In this document: in pieces, positions 6,338 to 12,513 of the stretch
Numbering within the stretch: position 1 is the first letter of the stretch
How the letters are laid out: every line of letters begins with the position of its first letter
Source of the DNA: an uncultured Bacteroidota bacterium
GTDB lineage: Bacteria > Bacteroidota > Bacteroidia > Bacteroidales > P3
NCBI GenBank assembly: GCA_900546465.1
Contig: URCX01000029.1
Location: forward strand, 1 to 14,750
Length of the DNA stretch: 14,750 bases
Direction of reading: 5' to 3'
Notes under the pieces: model-generated
The model's database searches: none
What the model was told of the DNA's origin: nothing
The model's input: the letters and a program-made list of their open reading frames with translations, nothing else
Position numbers and translations under genes: made by a program

Positions 6338-7727
6338 TATTCAAATCGTTTTCTGTTATAGCTCTAATGCATAACTTGTATTCATTGTCTGTAGCTATCG
6401 ATATTAAAGATTTATATACTCGAGGATTATTCGCCCCAATTAAAACGCCACGTCCGTTACCCATTATCACTAATGGTGTCAATAAATCGGGAATACGGAC
6501 TTCGACTAACAAATTTATATTTAAAGACAAGTGATTCTCTATTAACTCTTTATAGCTTCCTTTTGTTCGTTTCCCATTTAATTCTTGTTCATTGGCAATG
6601 ACATAAGCTATACCTTGTATTATTTCAGATATTGGATAACCTGTATCAATTCCATTGCCAAACATTACAGTTGAGTGATTAATCTTATATGTATCATAAA
6701 ATGATTTGACAGAATAATGGCTGATATTGTACTTTCTAGTTGAGAGCAATTTATCCTCAGAAATAATTTGCTCTACAATATCTGAACTTTCTTTACAGAG
6801 TATCGGGAATGGAGTTATCAATGTTTCAGCATCAGAGAATAAGCTTTTTATAGCACTATAAGGAGCATGTTCACATCCCAAAACGGCGCAAACATGTCTA
6901 TTATGCAAATAATGTCCTCCACGAATGCAGTCTGGTAATCTTGTATCATGTTCAGCAGGATGAACACACGATTTAGCCGCTCTAATTTCACGTTCTGGAC
7001 AAGGTATTGCCTCGTGGACTTGGTGTTGCAAATTACGATTCTCTTTTAACGCTTTTGCCTTTGTTTTAAATGCAACTGCACCGAATTTTTCGTACTGGTC
7101 TATTTGCACTCGTAATTTAAAACCTTTATTCCATTGGCGATAATACGGATTATTCGTGCAATGGAAATTAGGATGATTCCATAGTATTTGGTCTGGTAAA
7201 CAATTTATACTGTACAACAACCTACATAATTCACAGACAAATGAGAAGTTAAATCCCTTAAGCTCAAATGATAGTATTTGTACTTCGTTAGTGAAACGTC
7301 TATGATTCGGATTGGTACTTCCAATTGTATCTGCAAGTCCTGCTATGAACCTCCTTTTTAAATTATCGTCAACAAGGGATTTTACAATTTCGCTGATAGA
7401 AGCATTGCAACGCAAATCTCCTTCACACTGTATGCCATAAGACCGTAAGTCTGAAATTAATTCAGATAAATCTCCTTCACATATAACATACCAAATTCCA
7501 CTTGGAGGAGTCTCATAACTAATGTTTATACTATATACACTTCTAAACAATGGACTTAAAAAGCCCATTATATCTCTTGATATATCGGATGCTCGTTGTG
7601 GGTTTGCTTCATATGATCCCCATTGTTTATAAGGCAGCCTTATTCTTAAATAATCTTCGGCATTACCAAAAACGCCACCGCCTATTATAAGGCCAAAAAG
7701 ATATGCTTTATCTGTATTCATTAACAT
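6327..7727 (-). CDS. LAGLIDADG-like DNA-binding protein with Cys/His cluster, putative restriction subunit
   Basis: This 466-residue protein sits between the methyltransferase and the nuclease. Two LAGLIDADG-like repeats are visible. Repeat 1 begins AYLFGLIIGGGVFG (8-21) and repeat 2 begins RRFIAGLADTIGS (125-137). Each is followed by strand-helix patterns typical of the homing-endonuclease fold, such as ILSFE (151-155), a helix FVCELCRLLYSI (163-174), FKLRVQI (203-209) and KFGAVAF (214-220). The acidic residue that normally ends each motif (LAGLIDADG, eighth position) is G17 and I135 here, so this fold probably binds DNA without cutting. Residues 243-287 are rich in Cys and His (C243, C254, H256, H260, C267, H272, H275, H278, C280, C285, H287), suggesting metal binding. 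The C-terminal 170 residues match nothing I know. The start ATG overlaps the methyltransferase stop by one base (TAATG). I infer a target-recognition or restriction role; no homologue is recalled. Confidence 0.68.
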   Translation of the reverse strand: MLMNTDKAYLFGLIIGGGVFGNAEDYLRIRLPYKQWGSYEANPQRASDISRDIMGFLSPLFRSVYSINISYETPPSGIWYVICEGDLSELISDLRSYGIQCEGDLRCNASISEIVKSLVDDNLKRRFIAGLADTIGSTNPNHRRFTNEVQILSFELKGFNFSFVCELCRLLYSINCLPDQILWNHPNFHCTNNPYYRQWNKGFKLRVQIDQYEKFGAVAFKTKAKALKENRNLQHQVHEAIPCPEREIRAAKSCVHPAEHDTRLPDCIRGGHYLHNRHVCAVLGCEHAPYSAIKSLFSDAETLITPFPILCKESSDIVEQIISEDKLLSTRKYNISHYSVKSFYDTYKINHSTVMFGNGIDTGYPISEIIQGIAYVIANEQELNGKRTKGSYKELIENHLSLNINLLVEVRIPDLLTPLVIMGNGRGVLIGANNPRVYKSLISIATDNEYKLCIRAITENDLNNEK

Positions 7728-8773
7728 TATTTCTTTTGAAAAACTTGCTCCATAATAGCAAAAGCAATACTCTGTGCCAAAGAAACAGGTACAGCATTTC
7801 CTATAACCTTATACATTGCTGTGATGTTCTTGGGTGAATTATCTATAAACACAAAGTCATCAGGAAAAGATTGAATACGAGCAACCTCTCGAATTGTATA
7901 ACGACGATTTTCTACAGGATGAATTATACCGCAGTTTTCGGGTTGTGCTGAAGCTGTAATAGTTCCATTTATTTCGTCCCGAGAGAAACGCCTATAAAAA
8001 TTTGGAGAACGATATTTCTTCATATCATCTCTAATACGCTGAAAACGGGGTGCTAATTTTTCATATGGTACATCTTTCCATGAACCTCCTTCAGGGATAT
8101 AATTAACCATTTCTAAAGCTTGCGGAGACAACACCCAATCAACCTGATTTTTAACCTCTTTAGGAATTTCTAATATATGTCTTAACGTTAAATTGTCTTT
8201 TTTCTGTTTAGGCGGAAATACAAATTTTACACCTAAATCTTTTTTTACACCAACAAAAAAGACCCTTTGCCTATTTTGAGGAACACCATAATCTGAAGCA
8301 TTTAGCAACTTATATACGACATTGTAACCAATACCGTTCATTGTCGATAAATCTTCAATAATCACCTCCACCAAATTGCGTCCATCAATATATTTTGTGG
8401 ACAATAACCCTCGTACATTTTCAAAGACGATAACTTTAGGCATCTTGTTTTTGATAATACGAAGACATTCTTTATATAGCATCCCTCTTGAATCAAAAAC
8501 ACCTTTTCTGCTACCAGCACTAGAAAAGGGCTGACAAGGAAATCCAGCAGTTAAGATATCTCCATCTGGGATATCTTCTTCGCCGACATTAAGTATATCC
8601 CGACCATCTATTTCTCCTAAGTTTAAAGAATAAACAGCCTGTGCATCCGCGTCAAAATCATTTGCCCACACTTTCTTAAACCCAGCTTTTTCAAAGCCGA
8701 GGTCAAGACCTCCGCAGCCCGAAAATAAAGATATGAGCCGCGGTGAGTTATTCGATTTTGACATATTATTCAT
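7727..8773 (-). CDS. C5-cytosine DNA methyltransferase of a type II restriction-modification system
   Basis: This 348-residue enzyme transfers a methyl group from S-adenosylmethionine to carbon 5 of a cytosine in its target site, protecting host DNA from the partner nuclease. The motifs are complete and in order: I, LISLFSGCGGLDLGF (13-27); IV, GFPCQPFSSAG (77-87) with catalytic C80; VI, ENV (118-120); VIII, QNRQRVFFVG (166-175); IX, RRYTIREVARIQSFPDDF (290-307); X, YKVIGNAVP (321-329). The region between VIII and IX (about 176-289) is the target-recognition domain. I chose the ATG at 8773 because a longer in-frame start at 8860 overlaps the promoter element at 8858-8865 and would place a non-conserved tail before motif I; ATG at 8764 is also possible. 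It is the first gene of a tight three-gene operon. No controller (C) protein or Vsr gene is seen. Confidence 0.92.
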   Translation of the reverse strand: MNNMSKSNNSPRLISLFSGCGGLDLGFEKAGFKKVWANDFDADAQAVYSLNLGEIDGRDILNVGEEDIPDGDILTAGFPCQPFSSAGSRKGVFDSRGMLYKECLRIIKNKMPKVIVFENVRGLLSTKYIDGRNLVEVIIEDLSTMNGIGYNVVYKLLNASDYGVPQNRQRVFFVGVKKDLGVKFVFPPKQKKDNLTLRHILEIPKEVKNQVDWVLSPQALEMVNYIPEGGSWKDVPYEKLAPRFQRIRDDMKKYRSPNFYRRFSRDEINGTITASAQPENCGIIHPVENRRYTIREVARIQSFPDDFVFIDNSPKNITAMYKVIGNAVPVSLAQSIAFAIMEQVFQKK

Positions 8774-8811
8774 TTCGTAATTGTATATTTTATAAATACT
8801 TACAGGTTGCC

Positions 8812-8838
8812 CCCCCACTATTGGTGTGATAGTGAGGG
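8812..8838 (-). promoter_or_regulatory. Leader hairpin of the restriction-modification operon
   Basis: In the transcript, CCCTCACTAT (from 8838 to 8829) pairs with the complementary arm (8821 to 8812) to give a 10-bp stem with one G-U pair and a 7-base loop. The distal arm continues into a run of seven G (8810-8816 on the plus strand as C). It lies between the promoter and the methyltransferase start, so it would be in the 5' leader or act as a DNA operator. No T-run follows, so it is not a simple terminator. Confidence 0.5.
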
Positions 8839-8857
8839 AATTACCCAATTTGCTGTG

Positions 8858-8865
8858 CAAAGATA
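8858..8865 (-). promoter_or_regulatory. Bacteroidota -7 promoter element for the restriction-modification operon
   Basis: Read on the minus strand, TATCTTTG matches TAnnTTTG exactly. It lies 85 bases upstream of the ATG at 8773, in the gap after the relaxase remnant, so the operon does not depend on the relaxase for transcription. No good -33 TTTG is seen. Confidence 0.6.
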
Positions 8866-8905
8866 CAAATTTATCTCGGTTTTATGAATATATCAGGATA
8901 CTTTT

Positions 8906-10195
8906 TCATTGCATTTTCACGCCCTTATATTTAACTTGCTGTTGTATGGGATGATGTATGTTCTGCAGTAGCCTATCGAATTGTTCCTTGAACCACTCTG
9001 TAATTGGCTTTCTTTCAATAGCAAGCACTAACTTCGTCCTGTCTGTCGGGTCTTTCACCACTTGGAAACCAGCCTTTTCTGTCGAGAATTTCCTTTTGTG
9101 TTCTTCCGAATAAAGTTCGCCTGCATATATCAATGGTCTGCCACTGACGAGTGTTGTGGTCTGTCTTTCATCGAATCCGATAAGGCGACATAGTTTCTCC
9201 ATGCGCAGGAGTTCTTTCGCCAATGGAAACCAAGCGCACAATTTTTCGACAAGTCGTGTAAGCCTTGACACCTCTTTCTTAAGTTCGGTATCCTTTTGCT
9301 CTTTTTCTTTTATATGCCGTTGCTGCATCTCCCATATTTGTCGGCTGTAGTTGGTTTGCATAGTCTGTATCCTATCTTGCAAGGCTTCAATGGTTTCCTC
9401 GTGGGCGGCGACTTCCCGATGCAGGGCGGTGTTCTCCCTCTCCAGCGTCTTGACCTTGTTGCTCCCGAAAAGAGAACCGACACTTTCGGCTATGTTGGTC
9501 GCTGCGGTCGTGTCTGCGCCTTTCAGTTTCTCGGTCTGTACCTCTTTCTTGACTTGGCGGAGTTCTTCTTTTGCCGATTCTTTCTGCTCATGCAAATCCA
9601 CCACTTCCGCTTTGAGGCTGTCTGCGAGTTTCTTTGTCTCGTTGTAATACTGTTGCGTGGACTTGTGCCGTGCCGTTGAACCATCTATGCCACGCTGCAA
9701 TCCGTATTTCGCCATCGCAATGGCATAGGTATCTTGGTAGGACTTCAATTTCAGCCGTGTCATAATATCGTCTGCGCACAGCCTCACGGTGTCGGTCGGC
9801 TTCTTGCGGTATCTTTTTTTCGTCTGTTTCTCCCGTTTCCTGCGTTTTCGCTCTCCCTTGACGATGGGAACGAGCGTGACGTGTATGTGCGGTGTTTCCT
9901 CGTCCCTGTGCAGGTGAGCCGCCATGATGTTCTCCTTTCCGAACGTGTCGGCGAAGTATTTCAGATTGTCGGCGCACCACTCGTCCAAACGCCCCTCTTC
10001 CTCTATCCGCTTCATGTCCTCATGCGTTCCCGACACGTTGATGCGGATAGCCCGTACTTGGTTGCTTCCGATTTTGCGTGTCAGCCCCGCTTCTTCCAAT
10101 CTCCGCTGTATAGCCGCCGAACGGTCTTTCACTCCGTCGGGGTATTCGATGAGCCTGCGGTTCAGGTGCGTGCGTGTGGGGTCGGCGTTCTTCGG
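8906..10195 (-). pseudogene. 5'-truncated MobV-family plasmid mobilization relaxase
   Basis: This is a Pre/Mob (MobV) relaxase remnant, which in intact form nicks oriT and starts conjugative mobilization of a plasmid or integrated element. Motif III is intact: HLHRDEETPHIH (73-84 counted from a GTG at 10132), the metal-binding HxDExTPHxH. Family-typical sequence also includes TRKIGSNQVRAIR (18-30), RYQ-type SYQDTYAIAMAKYGLQRG (131-148), and a long coiled coil (about 165-300) containing ESVGSLFGSNKVKTLEREN (216-234). Recognisable relaxase sequence extends upstream of the GTG to PKNADP at 10195 and then stops abruptly. The N-terminal 30 or so residues, including motif I with its catalytic histidine, are missing, and a stop follows in frame at 10238-10240. 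It is therefore almost certainly inactive. Its composition is much richer in G+C (35 of 60 bases at 9421-9480) than the neighbouring operon (19 of 60 at 6541-6600), supporting foreign origin. Confidence 0.85.
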
Positions 10196-10196
10196 T

Positions 10197-10616
10197 ATGA
10201 TGAAAGGCTTGGAATGGGGTGAACTATATGAGAAGTATCATGCGGTTTCTTACAATCAAGTTGCTATTCGGAAAAGAGTATCTGAACTTTATGCCGATGA
10301 ATGTGTAACAAGAAAGAGAGGTATATTTGAATACGTCCTCGGAGGAGAGCAGAACCCCGTACTTCTCGAAATACGTCTGTTTGAGAAAAGCCACATCAAG
10401 ACCCTCTACGAACGGCAGACGCAACAAGCAACTGCCGATGGCACAAGCAACTGCCCTATGTGTTCGCAAATGGAGAACAACAACCGCAACAGGATATACA
10501 AACTTGCAGAAATGGACGCCGACCATGTAAGCGCATGGAGTAAGGGTGGCAAAACAGACATCTCCAACTGCCAACTTCTCTGCAAAACGCACAATCGCAT
10601 GAAAGGCAATAAATAG
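10197..10616 (+). pseudogene. 5'-truncated HNH endonuclease
   Basis: This is the C-terminal part of an HNH endonuclease. From ATG 10200 it encodes 138 residues: a helical lead (KGLEWGELYEKYH), the stretch RKRGIFEYVLGGE (38-50), then a Zn-type HNH domain with C85-x2-C88, the catalytic-type D108-H109 (EMDADHVSAWSKGGKTD), N123-C124, C128 and H131-N132. In the large Bacteroidota HNH proteins I recall (several fused to DUF262), this stretch is the end of a longer protein, so the gene has probably lost its N-terminus. It begins exactly where relaxase homology ends on the other strand. ATGs at 10197 and 10200 could still allow a short product, so a functional mini-nuclease cannot be excluded. The G+C content drops at the boundary (22 of 60 at 10261-10320). 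Confidence 0.65.
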
Positions 10617-10647
10617 AGGGGAAAGAAGCGTTTTGAAGAAGTTGTTG

Positions 10648-10655
10648 TACATTTG
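10648..10655 (+). promoter_or_regulatory. Bacteroidota -7 promoter element upstream of the ADP-ribosylglycohydrolase-like gene
   Basis: TACATTTG matches TAnnTTTG, 32 bases before the ATG at 10688. A TTTG at 10632-10635 is too close (12 bases) to be a standard -33. AGAGGA at 10680-10685 is a plausible ribosome binding site directly before the start codon. Confidence 0.5.
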
Positions 10656-10687
10656 CAAATGAATAACAATTATAAGCTTAGAGGATT

Positions 10688-11590
10688 ATGCTTGGAGCTA
10701 TAACTGCCAACATTATAAGCAGTCGTTGTCGCTTTGAGCCGACAAGAGATTACAACTTTGAATTATTGACCGAAAAGAATTGTTTCTCGGAAGGGGCTGT
10801 ATGTACAATCGCTATTGCCGATGCTCTGCTACATGGACGTGATTTTTATGAAAATATTCAAGATTGGTTCAGACGCTATCCCTCGCAGCATAATCCATCG
10901 GACAAGGCGATTTTGGTAGGACTAAGCCCTGTGGCACATTGGTTTGAGCACAAAATCCGAGTACTTACCACCGCAGAAGCAATCGTTTCGGATAAATTCT
11001 GTAAAGATGAGGTGATGGCTGCTCAAACTATTCTGTTAGCTATTTATACTGCAATGAGGTTCAATCGAACAGGACATCAGAATGCAGCTCTTCATATAGA
11101 TGAAATCATCAATAAGTGTGTGCAGTTCTCCGGTTATGACATCAACATCAGCAGGACTTCTGCAATGGAGCAATGTGATGGAGCAATGCGAGACATTGTA
11201 AGGATTGCATTGAAAATCATTAGCATGAGCAAGAACTTTGTGGATGCAGTACGACTTGCTGTTAGTCTTGGTGCAAATACTGACATTCTTGGTAGCATTG
11301 TCGGTAGCATGGCAGAAACAATTTGGGGAATACATTGGAAATTACGCTCCCAAATCGAGGAATACTTTCCTTCTGAGCTGTGTTTTGTCATAGATAATTT
11401 CCATCGTTCCCGTCAACGTTCATTTAAATCGCTTATCGATACTACATTCTACCAAAAAGACTATTCCGAAGCTGCTTGGGATATGCTTGATGAGGGTGAG
11501 CGAGAAGATTTATTACGTCTTGTCGATGAAGATAAGGACAAGTGTCGCAAACTGATGGCAGAAAGAGCCAAAGCTCGAGAGCAATGGTAA
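10688..11590 (+). CDS. ADP-ribosylglycohydrolase-like protein with altered metal sites
   Basis: This 300-residue protein resembles the DraG/ADP-ribosylglycohydrolase family, which removes ADP-ribose from proteins or nucleic acids using two metal ions. The resemblance is clear at MLGAITANIISSRCRFE (1-17; family: LGAIxGDxxGSxxE), FELLTEKNCFSEGAVCTIAIADALL (24-48; family: FTDDTxxTxAxAxxLL), and AVSLGANTDILGSIVGSMAE (191-210; family: SLGGDSDTxxxIxGxxAE). The metal-binding residues are changed: the TDDT motif is S34-E35-G36-A37, and the DSDT motif is N197-T198-D199-I200. The C-terminal 45 residues (about 256-300) are charged, helical and outside the usual domain. It may be a pseudoenzyme that binds ADP-ribosylated targets or a divergent enzyme. 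A promoter at 10648-10655 suggests it is transcribed alone. The family call is firm; activity is doubtful. Confidence 0.72.
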   Translation: MLGAITANIISSRCRFEPTRDYNFELLTEKNCFSEGAVCTIAIADALLHGRDFYENIQDWFRRYPSQHNPSDKAILVGLSPVAHWFEHKIRVLTTAEAIVSDKFCKDEVMAAQTILLAIYTAMRFNRTGHQNAALHIDEIINKCVQFSGYDINISRTSAMEQCDGAMRDIVRIALKIISMSKNFVDAVRLAVSLGANTDILGSIVGSMAETIWGIHWKLRSQIEEYFPSELCFVIDNFHRSRQRSFKSLIDTTFYQKDYSEAAWDMLDEGEREDLLRLVDEDKDKCRKLMAERAKAREQW

Positions 11591-11673
11591 TGTGTGCCGA
11601 CATTGGCTTCAAATTATGGCGAACTATTGACAATTAGAAACGAGATATTAGAGGAAAGACTGAAAGCAAATTG

Positions 11674-11702
11674 TTTGAAAGTTCATGATAGTAGCTTTCA
11701 AA
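11674..11702. repeat. Inverted repeat downstream of the ADP-ribosylglycohydrolase-like gene
   Basis: TTTGAAAG (11674-11681) is the exact reverse complement of CTTTCAAA (11695-11702), with a 13-base loop, followed by GGCTTTTG. It could be a weak terminator for the upstream gene. A second compact palindrome, TGAGTTT-G-AAACTCA, lies at 11763-11777. I see no gene in 11591-11826. Confidence 0.4.
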
Positions 11703-11779
11703 GGCTTTTGCAATGTTTGTTAGCAGTCAGTACCGCAGTTAATGAAAAGAAAGTTTTGTAAGTGAGTTTGAAACTCAAT

Positions 11780-11816
11780 GGAAAAAGAATAGGAGGGTTG
11801 TTTTGTTTTCCCTCCT
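11780..11816 (-). terminator. Terminator of ssrA
   Basis: Read on the minus strand, AGGAGGG (11816 to 11810) pairs with CCCTCCT (11797 to 11791) around a 12-base loop and is followed by ATTCTTTTTCC, a T-rich tail. It starts 10 bases after the tmRNA 3' end. Confidence 0.75.
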
Positions 11817-11826
11817 GTTTCTTTTG

Positions 11827-12220
11827 TGGACCTGCAGAGATTCGAACTCTGGTCCAAACAAGTAACACCTCGGCTTTCTACATGCTTATCCCGTCAAGTA
11901 TTTTCGAGAAAAATCCAAGAGACGGACAGCCCGACTTTTCCTTATCTTCCTATGATTTTCGCCCGAAGTCGGAAGAAGCCTTCGAGCTATTTCCGTTTTG
12001 CTGCACCTCTGAACCCTCAACCACGGAAAAAGGTCTTGGAGAGATGTCCTGCTCGTTGCACTTTGCAACGATAAGCTTTAATCTACTGTGCTTCGATTAA
12101 GCGGCAAGAGCGTAGTTATCTTCGCCAATTAATGTTTTGTAACCCTGTTCAAGGCTTGTGTTACCTCAGCCTGCATGCTTACCGAACCATTAACCCTGCT
12201 GTCAAAACCAACCCAGGCCC
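11827..12220 (-). ncRNA. ssrA: Transfer-messenger RNA (tmRNA)
   Basis: tmRNA rescues ribosomes stalled on broken mRNAs and tags the unfinished protein for degradation. The tRNA-like ends pair: GGGCCTG at the 5' end (from 12220) with CAGGTCC at the 3' end, a 7-bp acceptor stem with one G-U pair and discriminator A at 11827. The T arm CAGAG-TTCGAAT-CTCTG is perfect. CCA is not encoded in the DNA (the next bases read CAA), so it must be added. The tag reading frame (12126 to 12097) encodes GEDNYALAA and a TAA stop, the Bacteroidota type, presumably preceded by the alanine carried by tmRNA itself. The length is 394 bases. It has its own promoter (12237-12267) and terminator, and is divergent from tRNA-Asp. 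Its 3' end faces the accessory island. Confidence 0.95.
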
Positions 12221-12236
12221 GATTTATTTGCGTTTG

Positions 12237-12267
12237 CAAAGGTACAACAATCAACCGATTAGACAAT
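12237..12267 (-). promoter_or_regulatory. ssrA promoter
   Basis: On the minus strand ATTG (12267-12264) is followed after 19 bases by TACCTTTG (12244-12237), matching the Bacteroidota TTTG-N19-TAnnTTTG pattern with one mismatch in the -33 box. The mature tmRNA starts 17 bases beyond the -7 box. Confidence 0.8.
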
Positions 12268-12276
12268 GGGTAAAAC

Positions 12277-12292
12277 AAAAAAATATTTTTTT
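12277..12292. repeat. Perfect A7-TA-T7 palindrome between two divergent promoters
   Basis: Seven A, TA and seven T form a 16-base perfect palindrome centred between the -33 boxes of ssrA (12264-12267) and tRNA-Asp (12304-12307), 9 and 11 bases from them. It may act as an UP-like element for both promoters or as bent DNA; this is inference. Confidence 0.6.
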
Positions 12293-12303
12293 CTTCTGAA
12301 ATG

Positions 12304-12334
12304 TTTGGTAGTTCGCAAAAATGTCGTACCTTTG
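12304..12334 (+). promoter_or_regulatory. tRNA-Asp promoter
   Basis: TTTG (12304-12307), 19 bases, then TACCTTTG (12327-12334) is an exact match to the Bacteroidota promoter consensus. It is the best promoter in the window and stands 38 bases before the mature tRNA. Confidence 0.85.
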
Positions 12335-12372
12335 CAATCGCAAACAAGGCTGAGACCTTAGATAAGTTTGAG

Positions 12373-12449
12373 GGTTCGGTAGTTCAGTTGGTTAGAATAC
12401 ATGCCTGTCACGCATGGGGTCGCGAGTTCGAGTCTCGTCCGGACCGCCA
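12373..12449 (+). tRNA. tRNA-Asp (anticodon GTC)
   Basis: The acceptor stem is GGTTCGG/CCGGACC with one wobble pair, followed by discriminator G and an encoded CCA (12447-12449). The anticodon arm is CATGC-CTGTCAC-GCATG with a perfect 5-bp stem; the anticodon GTC at 12407-12409 reads aspartate codons. The T loop TTCGAGT is canonical. Total length is 77 bases including CCA. It has its own promoter and terminator and is transcribed as a single-gene unit. Confidence 0.96.
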
Positions 12450-12460
12450 ACAAAGAAAAG

Positions 12461-12489
12461 CTTCGGGAATTTTCCCGAGGTTTTTTTTT
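12461..12489 (+). terminator. Terminator of tRNA-Asp
   Basis: CTTCGGGAA pairs with TTCCCGAGG (one T-G wobble) around a minimal loop and is followed by nine T (12481-12489). It separates the tRNA transcript from the transporter gene that starts 24 bases later. Confidence 0.85.
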
Positions 12490-12513
12490 GCGATGTAAAT
12501 TTGTGTAGGGAAT

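Noticed and set aside
8774..8860. Longer methyltransferase start at 8860
   Set aside because: The codon overlaps the promoter -7 element and the extra 29 residues, coded through the G-run hairpin, are not typical of the family.
8906..10195. Idea that the relaxase is intact and starts at the GTG 10132
   Set aside because: Relaxase-like sequence continues in frame upstream of the GTG to 10195, and the N-terminal motif I needed for catalysis is absent.
9924..10196. Plus-strand extension of the HNH frame to an ATG at 9924
   Set aside because: These 91 codons are the antisense of the relaxase gene; HNH-like sequence begins only at 10197-10200.
11762..12100. Plus-strand frames of 112 and 82 codons
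   Set aside because: They lie antisense to the tmRNA gene, which fully explains the sequence.
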